Source: DATBVX01 sp963695985
GTDB lineage: Bacteria; Pseudomonadota; Gammaproteobacteria; Steroidobacterales; Steroidobacteraceae
Direction: 5' to 3'
Assembly (NCBI GenBank): GCA_963695985.1
Contig: CAVOIC010000011.1
Location: 186,001 to 250,000, forward strand
DNA length: 64,000 bases
A model generated the notes under the pieces. The model made no database searches. It was not told where the DNA came from and saw only the letters and a program-made list of their open reading frames with translations. This document shows, in pieces, positions 61,519 to 64,000 of the stretch (position 1 is its first letter; every line of letters starts with the position of its first letter). A program made the translations under genes and the position numbers.

Positions 61519-62397
61519 TTACTTCTTCTGCTCGCGTGCCGCGAGATCACTCACGAGGTCGAGAAGCTTGCCCTGGCTGCCCGCCGATGCCACGTCGGCC
61601 GTGTACTTGCCGTTGACGATCATCAGCGGCACCCCCTCGACGCGATAGCGACGGGTGAGCTGCTCGGCGCGCTGCAGGTTGGTCTCCACGCCGAATGAAT
61701 CGTAAGCCTTGCGGAAGTCCGCCTCCTGGATCCCGTGGCGGCGTGCGAACTCCATCTGCATCTGCTCGGTCTCGATCGGGTCGTTGCTCGCGAGCATGTT
61801 GTTGTTGACGCGGATTTCGCGCATCACGGCGTCGTGCAGCTCCCCTTCCTTGCCGAGCGCCTGCAGCGTGTAGAACAGCCGGGCGTGCGCGCGATGCACC
61901 GGTCCCCACATGACTGGCAGCTGGGCGAACTGGATATACGCGGGCTTTTTCGCCTTCCAGCTCTGCAGATAAGGCTCGAGCTCGTAGCAATGCGGACACG
62001 CGTACCAGAACACTTCCACGACCTCGACCTTGTCGGGCTCGACGTTGGTCGGCTGCGCGGGCACGAGCAGCTGGTAGTTCACGCCCTGCGCCCACGACGA
62101 GGCCGCTTGCGGCGTCGGCTGCGTCATCGCCGCGGCGAGCAGCGTGTTCGCGCGCGTTGCCGCCGACTCGTCATCCGCCGTGTCCACGGCTTCCCCAGCT
62201 TCGATTGCGGAGCCCGATTCGGCCGACGGTGCGCGGGCAGTGGGTGCAGGCGTCTTATCCGCGGGCGCCGGAGCGGGTGTCGATACCGCCGGCCTCGCGG
62301 CCTCTTGCGCGGTGCTGGCGGAGCCCGCCGGCTGTTGACCCCCACAACCGACGGTGGCGACCAGCAAGAGACCGACAAATGCAGCAATCTTATTCAT
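61519..62397 (-). CDS. dsbA: DsbA-family lipoprotein oxidoreductase
   Basis: A 292-residue thiol-disulfide oxidoreductase. Lipoprotein signal LLLVATVGCGGQQ, then about 85 residues of Ala/Pro/Ser/Thr-rich linker, then the DsbA domain: VFWYACPHCYELEPYLQSW with the redox CPHC, YIQFAQLPVMW and the cis-Pro in VEGVPLMIVNGKY. It introduces disulfides in the periplasm while tethered to a membrane. ATG 62397 is the natural start for the signal. It lies 71 bases downstream of a cytochrome c4 gene, a common pairing in gammaproteobacteria. Confidence 0.92.
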   Translation of the reverse strand: MNKIAAFVGLLLVATVGCGGQQPAGSASTAQEAARPAVSTPAPAPADKTPAPTARAPSAESGSAIEAGEAVDTADDESAATRANTLLAAAMTQPTPQAASSWAQGVNYQLLVPAQPTNVEPDKVEVVEVFWYACPHCYELEPYLQSWKAKKPAYIQFAQLPVMWGPVHRAHARLFYTLQALGKEGELHDAVMREIRVNNNMLASNDPIETEQMQMEFARRHGIQEADFRKAYDSFGVETNLQRAEQLTRRYRVEGVPLMIVNGKYTADVASAGSQGKLLDLVSDLAAREQKK

Positions 62398-62468
62398 GCC
62401 ATCACTCCGCAAGATCATCGGGACGCGTGACTTCGACCGCAACGGTGCCGCTCGGTTGCGCGCCGGAT

Positions 62469-63074
62469 TCAGCGCATACCCTGGACATAGGACGCCACGT
62501 TGCGAATCTCCTCGGGGGTCATGCGACTCGCGATGGTGTGCATGATTTCCGCGTTGGCGCCCGGCCGCGCACCCGCTGCGTAATCATTGAGCTGCTTTTG
62601 CGTGTACACCGAATGCTGGGCACGCAAGGCCGGATAGGCAGCGGGCGCATTGCCGCGTCCCACCGGACCATGGCAGGCAATGCAGGCGGGGAGATTGCGC
62701 GCGGCATCGCCGCCCCGATAGAGCTTCTGTCCCGCTTCCCAGTACGAGGGATCCGCCTCGAGTCCAGCAGGCTTCTGCGCGGCGTAATATGCGGCGAGAT
62801 CCGCCATGTCCTGATCCGACAGGGTCGTGACGATGGGCGCCATCACCGGGTTGTTGCGCTTGCCTTCCTTGAAGAACTTGAGCTGTTCGGCGAGGTAGCG
62901 CTCGCCCTGTCCGGCGAGATTCGGCCACTCGGGGTTGGGGCTACTGCCATTTGGGCCGTGGCAGGCCGAGCACACCACTGCCTTGGTGGCGCCAGCCTCT
63001 GCGGTACCGTCGGCGAGGGCTGAGACAGCCAAGCTCGTACCGGCCAGGATGGCCACAATTCTCCACACCTTCAT
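62469..63074 (-). CDS. Cytochrome c4 (diheme)
   Basis: A 201-residue periplasmic electron carrier: signal MKVWRIVAILAGTSLAVSA, two heme-binding motifs CSACH and CIACH, and Met ligands in NPVMAP and IASRMTPEE. The two-domain layout is that of cytochrome c4, donor to cbb3-type oxidases. It is convergent/divergent with engB (103 bases) and precedes dsbA on the same strand. Confidence 0.93.
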   Translation of the reverse strand: MKVWRIVAILAGTSLAVSALADGTAEAGATKAVVCSACHGPNGSSPNPEWPNLAGQGERYLAEQLKFFKEGKRNNPVMAPIVTTLSDQDMADLAAYYAAQKPAGLEADPSYWEAGQKLYRGGDAARNLPACIACHGPVGRGNAPAAYPALRAQHSVYTQKQLNDYAAGARPGANAEIMHTIASRMTPEEIRNVASYVQGMR

Positions 63075-63176
63075 GCCTGGAGCTCCCTTGTGGTTGTGCG
63101 GTCTGCCGCTCGGGGCGTGCCGACGGGCGGCGAATTGTACACTAAACTCAACGGTTTAAGTCCTGGCCAGGCTTCC

Positions 63177-63803
63177 ATGCACAGCTACCCCGAGGCACGG
63201 TTTCTGCTCAGCGCCGCGAGCACGCAGCAGTTTCCGCCGGATATCGGTCGCGAGGTGGCGGTTGCCGGGCGTTCCAACGCCGGCAAGTCGAGCGCCATCA
63301 ATACCCTCACTCGGCGCAACGCCCTCGCACGCAGCGGCAAAACACCCGGGCTGACCCAGCTCATCAACTTCTTCGAGCTTGCACCCGGGGAGCGACTCGT
63401 GGATCTGCCGGGCTACGGCTTCGCCAAGGTGCCGCCCAGAGTGCAGGCGCACTGGCACCGACTCGTCGGCGAGTATTTCGCCACGCGCAACTCTCTGACC
63501 GGCCTTCTTCTGATCGTAGATGTGCGCCGGGGCATCAAGGATGAGGACCGGGCGCTGCTCGACTGGACGCAACGGCGCGAACTGCCCGTGCAGGTGCTGC
63601 TCAGCAAGTCCGACAAGCTGAGTCGCAACGAAGCGCGCAAGAGTCTCGAGTCCGCTGCCGGTGAGCTCGGCCCACACGCCTCGGTTGAACTTTTTTCATC
63701 CGTGAGTCAGCAGGGCGCGGAGCACGCCCGAAGCGTGCTGGAAGCGTTTCTCGGGCATAAAAAACCCGGTGGAACGGGGGGCCGAACCACCGGGTCAGAC
63801 TAA
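63177..63803 (+). CDS. engB: EngB/YsxC ribosome-biogenesis GTPase
   Basis: A 208-residue GTPase: G1 AVAGRSNAGKSS, G2 TPGLTQLINF, G3 DLPGYGFAKV, G4 LLSKSDKLS. It acts in large-subunit assembly. ATG 63177 gives the usual MHSYPEARFLLSAA start. The last codons (HKKPGGTGGRTTGSD) are formed by the hairpin of a minus-strand terminator. Confidence 0.95.
   Translation: MHSYPEARFLLSAASTQQFPPDIGREVAVAGRSNAGKSSAINTLTRRNALARSGKTPGLTQLINFFELAPGERLVDLPGYGFAKVPPRVQAHWHRLVGEYFATRNSLTGLLLIVDVRRGIKDEDRALLDWTQRRELPVQVLLSKSDKLSRNEARKSLESAAGELGPHASVELFSSVSQQGAEHARSVLEAFLGHKKPGGTGGRTTGSD
63759..63795 (-). terminator. Intrinsic terminator for the convergent gene, inside engB
   Basis: Minus strand: ACCCGGTGG, 14-base loop, CCACCGGGT, then six T. 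A 9-bp GC-rich stem with a T-run ends transcription arriving from the right-hand outer-membrane protein gene. Confidence 0.75.
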
Positions 63804-63949
63804 CCCGGCATGGGGATGACAAACCGGGTAAACCCGCTCAGGGAGGAAAGCGGGGAGCGTTCATCACGCTCGTTTCGTTAGATGGGACCACCCCCACGAA
63901 GTTCCAAGTCTTGTCGATATTAAACAGGTCAAGAAATGTCACGGGATTG

Positions 63950-64000
63950 TCAGTCAAAGGTCCAGGTGAATCCGAGCGACAGCATATCCACGGAGTCTGT
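63950..64000 (-). CDS. Outer-membrane protein, C-terminal end (runs off window)
   Basis: Only the final 16 codons and TGA are present: TDSVDMLSLGFTWTFD. The alternating hydrophobic pattern with a near-terminal Phe is that of the last beta-strand of an outer-membrane barrel. The barrel family cannot be told. The 146 bases to engB contain the terminator and a second GC hairpin near 63830. Confidence 0.5.
   Translation of the reverse strand, partial: TDSVDMLSLGFTWTFD

Overview
The window is about 62-65% GC and reads as the chromosome of a gammaproteobacterium. It carries typical blocks of that class: dapF-DUF484-xerC, hslVU, hemX-hemY, an AlgZ/AlgR-type pair, ubiK-comM, corA, cytochrome c4-dsbA and engB. 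The gene content recalls Xanthomonadales/Nevskiales/Steroidobacteraceae relatives; the exact family is inference. No rRNA, CRISPR array or phage is visible. There is one tRNA (Arg, anticodon CCG).

Layout. 1-3386: the N-terminal half of a UvrA that runs off the left edge, a GFA-fold protein, a membrane protein of the YdjM type and a secreted hypothetical. 3394-9267: a five-gene minus-strand operon (citrate-synthase-like protein, carotenoid/lignostilbene oxygenase, MetE-C-like protein, dihydroxyphthalate-decarboxylase-like protein, aldehyde dehydrogenase). It is followed by an NmrA-type reductase and a vanillyl-alcohol-oxidase-type flavoprotein, a set that suggests catabolism of lignin-type phenolics. 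11967-16140: small accessory genes and a frameshifted secreted esterase.

16181-26660: a minus-strand accessory region built as an integron cassette array. Five well-formed attC sites (88-96 bp, one of them split by an insertion sequence) plus a slightly degenerate sixth separate small genes (GNAT acetyltransferases, GrpB family, a lipoprotein, a MaoC-like hydratase). Two contracted 28-30 bp attC-like sites are also present. An IS1111-type element (IS110 family) with 13-bp subterminal inverted repeats sits inside one attC, and its transposase is broken. No integron integrase is visible, so this is a cluster of attC sites lacking an integrase, at least within the window.

26849-45743: mostly core genes: a DUF885 peptidase, a VOC protein, hslVU, xerC-DUF484-dapF, ubiD with an SDR and an AscD-type ferredoxin reductase, hemX-hemY beside an AlgR/AlgZ pair (hemC and hemD are absent between them), and a PII-AmtB-PII nitrogen operon with a sigma-54-like promoter. 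45928-48708: ubiK, comM, DUF2059, a cytochrome c remnant and the tRNA.

48777-57113: the most distinctive locus. A carA-carB pair resembles the eukaryotic CAD/CPS-I type more than ordinary bacterial CarAB, and it is followed in the same operon by a membrane-anchored SGNH-type protein. Divergent to it is a trio of SxtJ-like protein, DUF5989 and a NodU/CmcH-family carbamoyltransferase. Together they look like a self-supplied carbamoylation system that makes carbamoyl phosphate and transfers it to an envelope or secreted product. 57391-64000: DUF4126, a methanethiol-oxidase (SBP56)/SCO pair, corA, a lipoprotein DsbA, cytochrome c4, engB, and the last codons of an outer-membrane protein.

Four conserved genes (esterase, hydroxyisobutyrate-dehydrogenase-like, comM, SBP56) each carry apparent one-base insertions, mostly in short G/C runs. 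This raises the question of consensus errors rather than true decay.
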